A stretch of 64,000 nucleotides of DNA from Spirilliplanes yamanashiensis (GTDB taxonomy: Bacteria; Actinomycetota; Actinomycetes; Mycobacteriales; Micromonosporaceae), in the NCBI RefSeq assembly GCF_016863475.1, contig NZ_BOOY01000020.1:81176-145175 (forward strand). Reading direction: 5' to 3'. Made by a program: the position numbers and the translations under genes. The notes under the pieces are model-generated. The model searched no databases and was not told the origin of the DNA. It saw nothing but the letters and a program-made list of their open reading frames with translations. Shown piece after piece: positions 40,301 through 48,964 of this stretch (positions within the stretch are counted from its first letter, which is position 1; every line of letters begins with the position of its first letter).

Positions 40301-42043
40301 GTGTCTGCATCGGTGAGCGCCCGCGTGTCCTCGTCCGCGGGTCTGCACCCGATCGCGGTGGGCGCCCGCGTGGCCATGCTCCTGCTGGTCGTCGTGCTGA
40401 CGCTCGTCGCCACCCGCGACTGGTTCCAGCTCGGCTGGGTGGTGCTGCTCGCCGTCGCCGGCCTGCCCGGCGTCTTCGCCGCCCGGCACGCCCTCGCCGC
40501 CACCCTCAGCCGCTACGCCGAGGCCGTCGTCGTCGGCCTCGCCGCCGGCTCCGTCGCCGCCGACACCGCCGCCGACACCCTCGGCGCGGGAGCCGCCGCC
40601 ACCGCCGCCACCGCCGGCGCGGCGGGCGCCGCCGCCGGCTTCGGCGCCCAGGCCGTCCTGCCGTACCTGATGGTGCCGGTCCTCGGCGCCGCCCTGCGCC
40701 GCCGCGGGCGCGAGGGCCTCGCCCTGCTCGGCGTCGCCGCCGCGGCGCTGCTGCTCGGCGGGCTCGTCGGCGACCCGCTGCGCCCCGTCACCGAGCCCGC
40801 CTACCTGGCCGCCGGGCTGCTCTGGCTCGTCGTGGGCGCGGTCGTCACCCTCGCCGCCGACCCCGTCCGGCAGCTCATGCAACCCCTCGAGCCCACCCCG
40901 CAGCCGTACGCCGAGGCGACGCGCCTGCTCACCCAGCTGCGCAGCGTCGCCCGCTCGCTGCCCGGCGCCACCCTCGACCCGGGCGGCATCTCCGAGCACC
41001 TGCTGGAGGAACTGCGCAGCGTCGCCCCCGCCCAGCGCGCCGCCGTGCTCAGCGCCAGCGGCGGCGGCCGCCTCGGCGTGCTCGCCCAGACCGGCGCCGA
41101 GCGCGTCGACTGGGAGACCACCATCGACGCCGACTCGGCCCTCGCCGACGCCTGGGCCAGCCAGCAGCCGCACACCGCCAACCGCTCCCAGGCCCGCTCC
41201 CACCACGGCGGCGCGTCCGCGCTGGTGGTGCCCCTGGTCGCCGGGGTGCGCACCATCGGCCTGGTCATCCTCGAGTCCGACGCCGCCAACGCGTACCCGA
41301 AGGACGTGGTCGACGCCGTCACCGGCGTCACCGGCCCCGCCGCCCTGCGGCTCGAGGCCGCCCTGCTGTTCGACGACGTCCGGTCCCTGGCCACCAACGA
41401 GGAACGCCAGCGCCTCGCCCGCGAGATCCACGACGGCGTCGCGCAGGAGCTGGTCATGGTCGGCTACGGCATCGACAACGCCCTGGCCACCCTCCCCGAG
41501 GAGGCCACCGAGACCGCCGAGGACCTGCGCACCCTGCGCGGCGAGGTCACCCGGGTCATCACCGAGCTGCGGCTGAGCCTGTTCGAGCTGCGCAGCGAGG
41601 TCGACCGCCAGGGCGGCCTGGCCGCCGCCATCGCCGAGTACGCGCGCACCATCGGCACCTCCGCCGGCCTGCGCGTGCACTTCACGTTCGACGAGAGCAC
41701 CGCCCGGCTCCCCGCCGCGACCGAGGCGGAACTCCTGCGGATCGCCCAGGAGGCGATCACCAACGCCCGCAAGCACGCGGGCGCGGCCAACCTCTGGGTC
41801 ACGTGCGAGGTCGATCCCCCGTACGCCCAGATCGAGATCTCCGACGACGGCAAGGGCATCGACGGAGGGCGACCGGACGGCCACTACGGCCTTGCGATCA
41901 TGGCCGAGAGGGCGGAACGTATCCGGGGCCGGTTGGAGATCAGTCCGCGACACCCCAGCGGAACAACCGTGGCGGTAGTACTCGGAACACCTTCCCGGCG
42001 CGATAGCGTGCGGGATAGCGTTTCCGCACCAGAAGGGGAGTAA
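40301..42043 (+). CDS. NarL-type sensor histidine kinase (MASE-like membrane, GAF, HisKA_3)
   Basis: A 580-residue kinase. About four to five N-terminal hydrophobic helices (residues 15-190) are followed by a GAF domain (about 200-360), HisKA_3 with His377 in REIHDGVAQELVMVG, and a HATPase with EAITNARKHAGA, the ISDDGKGIDGG G-box and HYGLAIMAERA. It senses an unknown membrane or cytoplasmic cue and phosphorylates the regulator encoded immediately downstream (seven-base gap). GTG at 40301 is chosen from the TACGAT -10 seven bases upstream. Confidence 0.9.
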   Translation: MSASVSARVSSSAGLHPIAVGARVAMLLLVVVLTLVATRDWFQLGWVVLLAVAGLPGVFAARHALAATLSRYAEAVVVGLAAGSVAADTAADTLGAGAAATAATAGAAGAAAGFGAQAVLPYLMVPVLGAALRRRGREGLALLGVAAAALLLGGLVGDPLRPVTEPAYLAAGLLWLVVGAVVTLAADPVRQLMQPLEPTPQPYAEATRLLTQLRSVARSLPGATLDPGGISEHLLEELRSVAPAQRAAVLSASGGGRLGVLAQTGAERVDWETTIDADSALADAWASQQPHTANRSQARSHHGGASALVVPLVAGVRTIGLVILESDAANAYPKDVVDAVTGVTGPAALRLEAALLFDDVRSLATNEERQRLAREIHDGVAQELVMVGYGIDNALATLPEEATETAEDLRTLRGEVTRVITELRLSLFELRSEVDRQGGLAAAIAEYARTIGTSAGLRVHFTFDESTARLPAATEAELLRIAQEAITNARKHAGAANLWVTCEVDPPYAQIEISDDGKGIDGGRPDGHYGLAIMAERAERIRGRLEISPRHPSGTTVAVVLGTPSRRDSVRDSVSAPEGE

Positions 42044-42050
42044 CCCGAGC

Positions 42051-42719
42051 ATGTCGACCAGCCCCGCCCCGACGACCCGGACCAAGGTCCTGCTCGTCGA
42101 CGATCACGACTTGATCCGCAAGGGCCTACGGCACGCGTTCGAGCGGGACCGGCAGTTCGAGGTCGTCGGCGAGGCCGCCACCGCCGCCGAGGCCGTCCGC
42201 CAGGCGGGTGCGCTCCAGCCCGACGTCGTCATCATGGACCTCCGCCTGCCCGACGGCAGCGGCCTCGAGGCCACGCGCGCCCTGCGCAAGAACAACGCGA
42301 ACATGGGCATCGTCGTCCTCACCATGTACGCCGGCGACGACCAGCTCTTCGGCGCCCTCGAAGCCGGCGCGAGCGCCTTCGTCCCGAAGACCGCCCCGGC
42401 CGACGAGGTCGTCGCCGCCGCCCGCCACGCCGCCAGCGCCCCCAGCGCCTTCACCGCGGCCGACCTGGCCGAGGCCATGAAGCGCCGCCTGGCCCCGTCC
42501 GGCCCGCAGCTCTCCCCCCGCGAGGGCCAGGTCCTGCGCCTGCTCGCCGACGGCATGAGCGTGGCCGGCATCGCCAAGCAGCTGTTCGTCAGCGAGAGCA
42601 CGGCCAAGACCCACATCTCCAAGCTGTACGAGAAGCTCGGCGCCGCCAACCGCGCCCAGGCCCTGATGACGGCCCTGCGCCTCGGCCTGCTCGAAGCCCC
42701 GGACGCCCCGAAGTTCTGA
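42051..42719 (+). CDS. NarL/LuxR-family response regulator
   Basis: A 222-residue regulator: receiver with phospho-acceptor Asp63 in VVIMDLRLPDG, VLTMYAGDDQ and the Lys of FVPKTAPADE, then a LuxR helix-turn-helix (QLSPREGQVLRLLADGMSVA, KQLFVSESTAKTHISKLYEK). It is the cognate partner of the kinase upstream. ATG at 42051 has AGGGGAG nine bases before it. Targets are unknown; a 437-bp gene-free GC-rich region follows. Confidence 0.93.
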   Translation: MSTSPAPTTRTKVLLVDDHDLIRKGLRHAFERDRQFEVVGEAATAAEAVRQAGALQPDVVIMDLRLPDGSGLEATRALRKNNANMGIVVLTMYAGDDQLFGALEAGASAFVPKTAPADEVVAAARHAASAPSAFTAADLAEAMKRRLAPSGPQLSPREGQVLRLLADGMSVAGIAKQLFVSESTAKTHISKLYEKLGAANRAQALMTALRLGLLEAPDAPKF

Positions 42720-43156
42720 CCCGCTGACCCCACGCCCCCGCGCCGCCCCACGGCCGGCCGGGGGCGGGGCCGGGGCGAGCCCCGCGCCGCCGCCTTACAC
42801 GGGCCCCCCGCTGCCGCACCCTGCACGGCCCGCGGCGGCACACCCCGCGCGGCCACCGCGCCTCCCCACCCCGAGCGGCGCCTCGCGGCCGGTCCGGGGC
42901 ACCGCAGGGTCTCACCGACCTGCCCCGAACCGCACCGCGATCGCAGCAGCGACATCACGCCTACTCCACGACCCCTCCCCCGGGCCGGTCGCGGCCCCGC
43001 ATCGGTGGCTCTCCGATCGCGGCCGCGAGGCAACTCCAGGCGAGGCCGCCGGGTCAGAAGGCAGAGCGGCCGGACCAGCGCACAAGGTAAGGGGCCGCCG
43101 CCGCAGCGAGGCGCGGGCCCGGACCCGGTCCTTCACAGCAGAACCCCGCCGGAGCG
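42720..43156. other. 437-bp gap without a convincing gene
   Basis: This region is G+C-rich, with Pro/Arg/Gly-type low-complexity in every frame and no ribosome site or recognisable protein. Short GC dyads (GGCCGGCC, GGGGCGAGCCCC at about 42769-42782) could act as terminators for the response regulator gene. I see no RNA gene. Confidence 0.5.
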
Positions 43157-43564
43157 TCAGCTGGGCCGGAGGCGGCGCAGGGCCAGGTAGGCCTCACACC
43201 CCAGGCACAGCCCGAAGACCGCATTCAGAAACGCGGCGGCCAGCCCGAACGCGGCGAAGGTCAGACCCACGGCCGTGGCCCCGCTCAGGTACCCGGCCGC
43301 CGAGGCGGTGAGGAAGGCGCAGCCGACGAGCTGGGCGAAGCGGACCGGCGCGGCGTCCTCGCGGTCGGCCGGCGGGGGGAGGCGGGGCGCGACCAGGTGG
43401 CGGTAGAGCAGGGCGTACGGGCCGCGGCGCGGGTCGGCGGCGGTGAGGGCGAAGACGGCGGCCTGGGCGAGGGCCAGCCAGCCGGAGCCGGTGGCGAGGA
43501 CGACCACGAGGACCGCGGCGGTGATCGCGGCGACGAAGCGCGGGCCGCGCGGGTCGAGCTGCAT
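43157..43564 (-). CDS. DUF4395 membrane protein
   Basis: A 135-residue membrane protein of the DUF4395 family. DPRGPRFVAAITAAVLVVVL at the N-terminus, a basic loop with APRLPPPAD, four hydrophobic helices, and LGCEAYLALRRLRP at the end are typical. DUF4395 is often adjacent or fused to thioredoxin-like proteins, and a thioredoxin gene lies 2.4 kb away here. The conserved CxxC-like end GLCLGCEAY may take part in redox transfer (inference). It is monocistronic and convergent with nothing close. Confidence 0.82.
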   Translation of the reverse strand: MQLDPRGPRFVAAITAAVLVVVLATGSGWLALAQAAVFALTAADPRRGPYALLYRHLVAPRLPPPADREDAAPVRFAQLVGCAFLTASAAGYLSGATAVGLTFAAFGLAAAFLNAVFGLCLGCEAYLALRRLRPS

Positions 43565-43627
43565 GCCGGTCAGCCTTGCACCGTGGTCGGCGTCTGCCCA
43601 GCGTGACGGCAATCACCTGTGCCGCAG

Positions 43628-43633
43628 TAGGGT
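43628..43633 (+). promoter_or_regulatory. Leaderless-type -10 of the DUF427 gene
   Basis: TAGGGT ends six bases before the GTG at 43640. Confidence 0.4.
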
Positions 43634-43639
43634 TTTGGG

Positions 43640-44104
43640 GTGGAGTCTGTCTGGGATTATCCGCGGCCGCCGCGGGTGGAGCGGAGCGTCAGGCCGGTGT
43701 CGGTGCGGCACGCGGGGGTGACCGTGGCCGAGAGCGGGCGGGCGTGGCGGGTGCTGGAGACGTCGCATCCGCCGGTGTTCTACGTGCCGCGCGACGACGT
43801 GGCCGACGGGGTGCTGGTGGCGTCGGCGGCGCGGCGGACGGTGTGCGAGTTCAAGGGTGTGGCCAGCTACTGGGACCTGCGGGTGGGCGCGGTGGTGGTG
43901 CCCGCGGCGGGGTGGTCGTACGAGGAGCCGGCGGACGGGTACGCGGAGCTGGCCGGGGCGGTGGCGTTCTACCCGGGGCGGGTGGACGAGTGCCGGGTCG
44001 GCGACGAGCGGGTGCGGCCGCAGGAGGGTGACTTCTACGGCGGCTGGATCACCGCGGACGTGACCGGGCCGTTCAAGGGCGGGCCGGGCACCCGGGGCTG
44101 GTGA
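43640..44104 (+). CDS. DUF427 family protein
   Basis: A 154-residue protein of the DUF427 beta-barrel family. VWDYPRPPRVERS, GRAWRVLETSHPPVFYVPRDDV, CEFKGVASYWDL and the C-terminal FYPGRVDECRVGDERVRPQEGDFYGGW are its characteristic blocks. The function of DUF427 is not established. GTG at 43640 is preceded by TAGGGT at the leaderless spacing. The convergent SDR gene ends five bases after its stop. Confidence 0.85.
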   Translation: MESVWDYPRPPRVERSVRPVSVRHAGVTVAESGRAWRVLETSHPPVFYVPRDDVADGVLVASAARRTVCEFKGVASYWDLRVGAVVVPAAGWSYEEPADGYAELAGAVAFYPGRVDECRVGDERVRPQEGDFYGGWITADVTGPFKGGPGTRGW

Positions 44105-44108
44105 GCGG

Positions 44109-45542
44109 TCACCAGCCGTCGGGGGCGTAGTCCTTCAGGAAGCAGCCGTACACGTCCTCGCCGGCCTCGCCGCGCACGATCGGGTCGTACACCCGGGCGG
44201 CGCCGTCGACCAGGTCGAGGGGGGCGTGGAAGCCTTCGCCGGCGAGCCGCATCTTGGTGGGGTGCGGGCGTTCGTCGGTGATCCAGCCGGTGTCGACGCT
44301 GGTCATGAGGATGCCGTCGGCGAACAGGTCGGCGGCGCTGGTGCGGGTGAGCATGTTCAGGGCGGCCTTGGCCATGTTGGTGTGCGGGTGGCCGGCGCCC
44401 TTGTAGCCGCGGCTGAACACGCCCTCCATGGCGGAGACGTTGACGACGTAGCGGCGCGGGTGCGGCGACGCGGTCATGGCCGGGCGCAGGCGGCTGACCA
44501 GCACGAACGGGGCGGTCACGTTGCACAGCTGCACTTCGAGCAGTTCCAGCGGGCCGACCTCGTGGACGCGGGCGGACCAGCTGTTCTCGGGGGCCAGGTC
44601 GGGCACGAGGCCGCCGGCGTCGATGGCGGTGGCGGCGGCGATGCGTTCGGGCGACGCGGAGCCGCTGGTCAGTGCCAGGGCGGTGAGCGCGTGCGGGGTG
44701 AGGGCGGGCGCGCCGGCGCCGACCGGCTCGAGGGTGCCCGGGGTGTGGCCGCCGAGGTACTCGAGTTCCGGCAGGGCGCCGCCGGGCAGCGGGGCGGACT
44801 CGGCCGCCGCGAGGGCCGCGTAGGCGCCGGGTGAGCGGCGTACCGTCTGGGCGGCGTTGTTGATCAGGATGTCGAGCGGACCCTGGGCGGCGACGGAGTC
44901 GGCGAGGGCGACGACCTGGGCGGGGTCGCGCAGGTCGATGCCGACGACCCGCAGCCGGTGCAGCCAGTCGGCGCTGTCGGGCATCGCCGCGAAGCGGCGG
45001 ACCGCGTCGTGCGGGAAGCGCGTGGTGATGGTGGTGTGGGCGCCGTCGCGCAGCAGCCGCAGCGCGATGTACATGCCGATCTTGGCGCGGCCGCCGGTGA
45101 GCAGGGCGCGGCGGCCGGTGAGGTCGGTGCGGGCGTCGCGGCGGGCGTGGTTAAGCTCCGCGCAGGCCGGGCAGAGCTGGTGGTAGAACGCGTCGACCTG
45201 GGTGTAGCGCTGCTTGCAGATGTAGCAGCCGCGCGGCTGGCGCAGCACCCCGGCGACGCGGTCGGCCGCCCGGGAGCGCAGCGGCACCCCGGCGGTCTCG
45301 TCGTCGATGCGGTCGGGGGCGCCGGTGGCGGTGGCGGCGGTGACGGCCCGGTCGGCGGCGAGCACGGCGTCGCGGCGGTCGCGGCGGCGGCGTTCCTTGA
45401 CGGTCTTGAACAGCCCGGCGGTGGCCCGCCGCACCCGCACCGCGTCGGGGTGCTCGGGCGGCAGCGCCTCCGCCTCGGCCAGCACGGACAGGCACAGCGC
45501 CAGCCGCTCCGGGTCGATGCCCGCGTGATCGTTCGCCGTCAT
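44109..45542 (-). CDS. Short-chain dehydrogenase with N-terminal zinc-ribbon-like module
   Basis: A 477-residue SDR larger than the usual 250-300. An N-terminal helical region (about 1-100) leads to CYICKQRYTQVDAFYHQLCP (CxxC...CxxC, about 103-125), a probable zinc ribbon. The SDR domain follows: RRALLTGGRAKIGMYIALRL (cofactor loop), DILINNAAQ, VVNVSAMEG (catalytic Ser), and GYKGAGHPHTNMAKAAL as the YxxxK-like region with Lys retained. Substrate unknown. ATG at 45542 is the first in-frame start outside the divergent flank; its ribosome site is weak. The zinc module fused to an SDR is the unusual part. Confidence 0.82.
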   Translation of the reverse strand: MTANDHAGIDPERLALCLSVLAEAEALPPEHPDAVRVRRATAGLFKTVKERRRRDRRDAVLAADRAVTAATATGAPDRIDDETAGVPLRSRAADRVAGVLRQPRGCYICKQRYTQVDAFYHQLCPACAELNHARRDARTDLTGRRALLTGGRAKIGMYIALRLLRDGAHTTITTRFPHDAVRRFAAMPDSADWLHRLRVVGIDLRDPAQVVALADSVAAQGPLDILINNAAQTVRRSPGAYAALAAAESAPLPGGALPELEYLGGHTPGTLEPVGAGAPALTPHALTALALTSGSASPERIAAATAIDAGGLVPDLAPENSWSARVHEVGPLELLEVQLCNVTAPFVLVSRLRPAMTASPHPRRYVVNVSAMEGVFSRGYKGAGHPHTNMAKAALNMLTRTSAADLFADGILMTSVDTGWITDERPHPTKMRLAGEGFHAPLDLVDGAARVYDPIVRGEAGEDVYGCFLKDYAPDGW

Positions 45543-45604
45543 GCCTTCTGCCGTCTCGCTCGGTGGGCCGGTGCGCCCCGCAAGACTGTACTGACCGCGG
45601 CGGG

Positions 45605-45952
45605 TCAGACCGCCACCGTGTACGACGTGATCTCGACCAGGGTCTCCCCCGCGAAGCGGTAGACGTCGCACGACGCGACGCGCGCGGCCGGTTCGTCGTC
45701 GCCGGTGTACTCGGCGCGGCTGTCGACGACGACGAAGCCGTCGCCGGCGGCGACCCGGAAGTCCTGGAACACGGTGCGCACCCCCGCGAGGCCCGCGGTG
45801 GTCGCGTCGCAGGCGGCGATGACGGCGTCGCGGCCGAGCAGCTCGCGGTCGCCGACGATCTCCCACCGCACGTCGTCGGCGAGGTGCGGGTGGACGACGT
45901 CGAAGCGGTGCCGGGAGAACGCCTCGGCCAGGTCCGCGGGGGTCGGGCTCAC
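45605..45952 (-). CDS. SnoaL/NTF2-like protein
   Basis: A 115-residue NTF2-like fold protein: ADLAEAFSRHRFDVVHPHLAD, VRWEIVGDRELLGRDAVIAA, FRVAAGDGFVVVDSRAEYTG and CDVYRFAGETLVEITSYTV. This family includes isomerases, dehydratases and orphan ligand-binding proteins; no catalytic His/Asp pair can be assigned. GTG at 45952 overlaps the thioredoxin stop by four bases, so the two are co-translated. Confidence 0.82.
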   Translation of the reverse strand: MSPTPADLAEAFSRHRFDVVHPHLADDVRWEIVGDRELLGRDAVIAACDATTAGLAGVRTVFQDFRVAAGDGFVVVDSRAEYTGDDEPAARVASCDVYRFAGETLVEITSYTVAV

Positions 45953-46521
45953 GGCTCGAGGGTACGGGGCTCAGCGGCGCCCCCGCCGCCCGGCAGCAGC
46001 TCGGCGAGCGCCGCGATGACCTGCGCCTTGCCGGGCACCCCGGCGGCCCGGCGCACGATCCGGCCGCCGGCGTCCAGCACCAGCGTGGTGGGGGTGCGCC
46101 AGATGCCGAGGGCGCGCACCGCGTCGAGGTGGCTCTCGGCGTCGACCTCGACGTGCCGGGCGGCGGGCAGCAGCGCGACGACCTCGCCGAGCACCCGCCG
46201 GGTGGCCCGGCACGGCTGGCAGAAGGCGCTGGAGAACTGCAGCAGGGTGGCGGGTGCGGGCTCGACCCCGAGCGCGGCGAGCAACTCACGCGGCACCCGA
46301 TCGGCGCCGGCCCCGGCAGCGGAGCCGGCGGCGGACCCGGCCCCGGCGGCGGAGGCCGCGGAGGTAGCGGAGGTGGCGGACCCGGCGGCGGACCCGGCGG
46401 ATCCGTCCGGAGATGGCGCGGGCGCCGACACCGGGCGCAGGGCGCCGTCGGTGCGGCGCCGCCACAGGCCGAACCCGGTGGCGAGCACCAGCACCACCGC
46501 GGCGGCCAGCAGACCCGTCAT
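45949..46521 (-). CDS. Membrane-anchored thioredoxin-like protein
   Basis: A 190-residue protein. One N-terminal membrane helix (LLAAAVVLVLATGFGLW), a roughly 35-residue Ser/Ala/Gly low-complexity linker (about 40-75), and a thioredoxin fold with active site CQPC (Cys101, Cys104) in FSSAFCQPCRATRRVL, then HVEVDAESHLDAVRALGI and the cis-Pro motif RTPTTLVLDA. It probably acts at the membrane on exported or envelope proteins. The Ser/Ala linker is encoded by near-repeat GCGGA/GCGGC units, so its length may vary between strains. Confidence 0.85.
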   Translation of the reverse strand: MTGLLAAAVVLVLATGFGLWRRRTDGALRPVSAPAPSPDGSAGSAAGSATSATSAASAAGAGSAAGSAAGAGADRVPRELLAALGVEPAPATLLQFSSAFCQPCRATRRVLGEVVALLPAARHVEVDAESHLDAVRALGIWRTPTTLVLDAGGRIVRRAAGVPGKAQVIAALAELLPGGGGAAEPRTLEP

Positions 46522-46570
46522 GCCGCGAGCTTGGCACGGATCACGCCGGCCCGGCCACGTGACGCCCGGC

Positions 46571-47692
46571 TCACCCGCGCAGCAGCGCGCCGAGGGCGGC
46601 GGCCTGGTCGTCCCACCGCCACTCCCGCTCGACCCAGGCGCGCCCGGCGGCGCCCATCGCCTTGGCCCGCACCGGGTCGCCGAGCAGGGCGACGAGCCGG
46701 TCGGTGAGGGCGGCGAGGTCGCGGCCGCCGACGACGTGGCCGGTCTCGCCCTCGCGGACGGCGTCGGGCGCGCCGCCGGAGTCGCCCGCGACGACGGGCA
46801 GGCCGGTGGCCGACGCCTCCAGGTAGACGATGCCGAGGCCCTCGACGTCCATGCCGCCGTTGCGGGTGCGGCAGGGCATCGCGTACACGTGGCCGGCGGC
46901 GTAGTGGGCGGGCAGCTCGGCCCACGGCACGCTGCCGGTGAACACGACGTCGGCCTCGACGCGGTGCTCGCGGGCGAGCCGGCGCAGGGTGTCGCGGTAC
47001 GGGCCGCCGCCGACGACGAGCAGCGCGGCGCCGGGCACCTGCCGGCGCACCGCGGGCAGGGCGCGGATCAGCTGGTCCTGGCCCTTGCGCGGGACGAGCC
47101 GGGACACGCACACGATGGTGGGCCGGTCGGCGAGGCCGTGCCGGGCGCGCACGGCGGAGCCGTCCACGCCGGGGTGGTACTCGTCCGGGTCGACGCAGGG
47201 CACCAGGCGGCGCAGGGCGGTGCGGTCGCCGACGGCGCGGGCCAGCTTGGCGCGGGTGTACTCCCCCAGGTAGGTCATGGTGTCCAGGCCGGTGGCGATG
47301 CGGCGCAGGGTCTGCCGGGTGCCGGGCAGGTCGGCCCAGAACGCCTCGTGGCCGTGGGTGATGCCGACGGCGCGGGTGATGCCGGCGCGGCGGCGCAGCC
47401 CGTGGGCGAGCAACCCGAGCGGGGCGGTGGCGCCGAACAGGACGCTGTCGCAGCCGTGCGCGCGGGCGATCTCGGCGGCCCGGCGGGCGACGCGCGGGGT
47501 GGGCAGCAGCACGCCGGCGCGGTCGCGGATCACCTCGAACGGCTGTGCGGCGTCGAACGCGGCCGGGTCGCGCCAGGTGGAGCTGTAGACGACGACGGAG
47601 CCGGGCGGCTGGCGGACGGCCAGGTTGTGCACGAACTGCTGGATGCCGCCGGGCCGGGGCGGGAAGTCGTTGGTGACGAGCAGGGTGGTCAC
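46571..47692 (-). CDS. pimB: Phosphatidyl-myo-inositol mannosyltransferase PimB' type (GT4)
   Basis: A 373-residue GT-B glycosyltransferase. TNDFPPRPGGIQQFVHNLA is the N-terminal acceptor loop, GATAPLGLLA and THGHEAFW follow, VCVSRLVPRKGQDQLIRALP and the C-terminal GGMDVEGLGIVYLEASATGLPVVAGDSGG (GDP-mannose binding; read from residue 285) complete the family. It corresponds to PimB' (Rv2188c), which adds the second mannose to PIM on the cytoplasmic face. GTG at 47692 overlaps the M48 protease stop by four bases. Confidence 0.9.
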   Translation of the reverse strand: MTTLLVTNDFPPRPGGIQQFVHNLAVRQPPGSVVVYSSTWRDPAAFDAAQPFEVIRDRAGVLLPTPRVARRAAEIARAHGCDSVLFGATAPLGLLAHGLRRRAGITRAVGITHGHEAFWADLPGTRQTLRRIATGLDTMTYLGEYTRAKLARAVGDRTALRRLVPCVDPDEYHPGVDGSAVRARHGLADRPTIVCVSRLVPRKGQDQLIRALPAVRRQVPGAALLVVGGGPYRDTLRRLAREHRVEADVVFTGSVPWAELPAHYAAGHVYAMPCRTRNGGMDVEGLGIVYLEASATGLPVVAGDSGGAPDAVREGETGHVVGGRDLAALTDRLVALLGDPVRAKAMGAAGRAWVEREWRWDDQAAALGALLRG

Positions 47693-48945
47693 CGCTCGCC
47701 TCGGGCGTACGCGCGGGCGGCGGCGATGCGCTCGACGGCCGACGGGTGCGACGCCGACCACAGGTACTCCCAGCGCGGCGGGTCGGGGTCGGACAGGTTG
47801 ACGGTGGCGAGCCGGCCCTGCATGGACTCGAACGCGGCCGGGTCGCCGGTGAGGGCGAGCGCGTGGGCGTCGGCGCGCGCCTCGACCCGCCGCGACACGA
47901 ACGCCTGCCACGGCCCGGCGACCAGCCCGGCGACGGTGACGACGGCGATGATCAGCCCGATCGCCTGGGGCCGCCCCATGCCGTCGACGCCGGCCAGGCG
48001 CAGCAGCGGCGACCACGCCCCGAGCAGGTACAGCACGATGACGCCCGCGGCGGCCCCGGCGGCGCCGAGCAGGGTGCCGGACAGCACGTCGTCGCGTTCG
48101 GCGTGGCCCAGCTCGTGCGCGACGACGCCGGTGACCTCGGCCGGGGTGGCCTCGCGCAGCAGGGTGTCGTAGACGACGATGCGCCGGGTGCGGCCGTAGC
48201 CGGACACGTAGGCGTTGACGGCGCGGGTGCGCCGGGACGCGTCGGCGACCAGCACGTCGCGCACGGGCACGCCGTCGCGCTCGGCGAGCTCCAGCAGCGA
48301 GGTGCGCAGCTCGCCCTGCTCCATGGGCGTGAACCGGTTGAAGACGGGCTCGACGACGACGGGCAGCACGAACGACAGCAGCGCCACCAGGGCGGCCGCG
48401 CCGGCCGCGCCGAACGCCCACCACCAGCGCGGCGACCAGCGCACCACCGCCCAGAACCCGAACAGGGCGGCGCCGCCGATGACCAGGCCCACCGCGTACG
48501 ACTTGGCGAGGTCGGCCGCCCAGCCGCCCCAGCCCTGGGTGGACAGCCCGTAGGCCGACACGACGGTGTGCCGCCAGGCGGCGAACGGCACGGCGACGAG
48601 TTCGAGCAGGAACACCACCGCCAGGCCACCCAGGACGGCCTGGGCGATCCAGTGCCCGCCGAACGGCCGGGCGACCAGGTCGACCAGCTTCGCGCCGAGC
48701 GGGGTGAGGCCGAGGGCCAGCGCGGCGAGCAGGCCGGCGGCGAGCCCGCCGTACGCGATGGGCCGCAGCTCGGCGCGGAAGGCGCGGGCCCGGGCGACCT
48801 GGTCGGCGGGGAGGGTGGCCAGCGCGGCGGTCTGGTCGGCGCGCGGCGCGGGCGGCCGGTGCAGCGGCACGGTCGCCAGCGCGACGGCCGCGCCGGCGAC
48901 GACGAGCAACCCGAGCACGACGAACGCCCAGCCACGCGGTGTCAT
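47689..48945 (-). CDS. M48 family metalloprotease (CAAX protease/Ste24 type)
   Basis: A 418-residue integral membrane protease. Several hydrophobic helices surround the zinc motif VVAHELGHAERDDVL (HELGH near residues 274-278) and the downstream ARADAHALALTGDP supplies the third zinc ligand Glu/Asp. VSAYGLSTQGWGGW and FNRFTPMEQGEL are Ste24-type landmarks. It cleaves membrane or lipidated proteins in eukaryotes; bacterial substrates are largely unknown. It is coupled to pimB downstream. ATG at 48945 is 19 bp before the Cys-rich peptide gene's end on the same strand. Confidence 0.9.
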   Translation of the reverse strand: MTPRGWAFVVLGLLVVAGAAVALATVPLHRPPAPRADQTAALATLPADQVARARAFRAELRPIAYGGLAAGLLAALALGLTPLGAKLVDLVARPFGGHWIAQAVLGGLAVVFLLELVAVPFAAWRHTVVSAYGLSTQGWGGWAADLAKSYAVGLVIGGAALFGFWAVVRWSPRWWWAFGAAGAAALVALLSFVLPVVVEPVFNRFTPMEQGELRTSLLELAERDGVPVRDVLVADASRRTRAVNAYVSGYGRTRRIVVYDTLLREATPAEVTGVVAHELGHAERDDVLSGTLLGAAGAAAGVIVLYLLGAWSPLLRLAGVDGMGRPQAIGLIIAVVTVAGLVAGPWQAFVSRRVEARADAHALALTGDPAAFESMQGRLATVNLSDPDPPRWEYLWSASHPSAVERIAAARAYARGER

Positions 48946-48964
48946 GCGGATGGATCCTAGGGCG

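Noticed and set aside
42912..43136. 74-residue minus-strand frame in the 437-bp gap
   Set aside because: Arg/Pro/Ala-rich, no ribosome site and no third-position bias like that of neighbouring genes.
46571..48424. A fused 617-residue protein made of the pimB frame and upstream sequence
   Set aside because: The N-terminal part is a shadow of the M48 gene; pimB has a GTG at 47692 overlapping the M48 stop and begins with the correct family motif.
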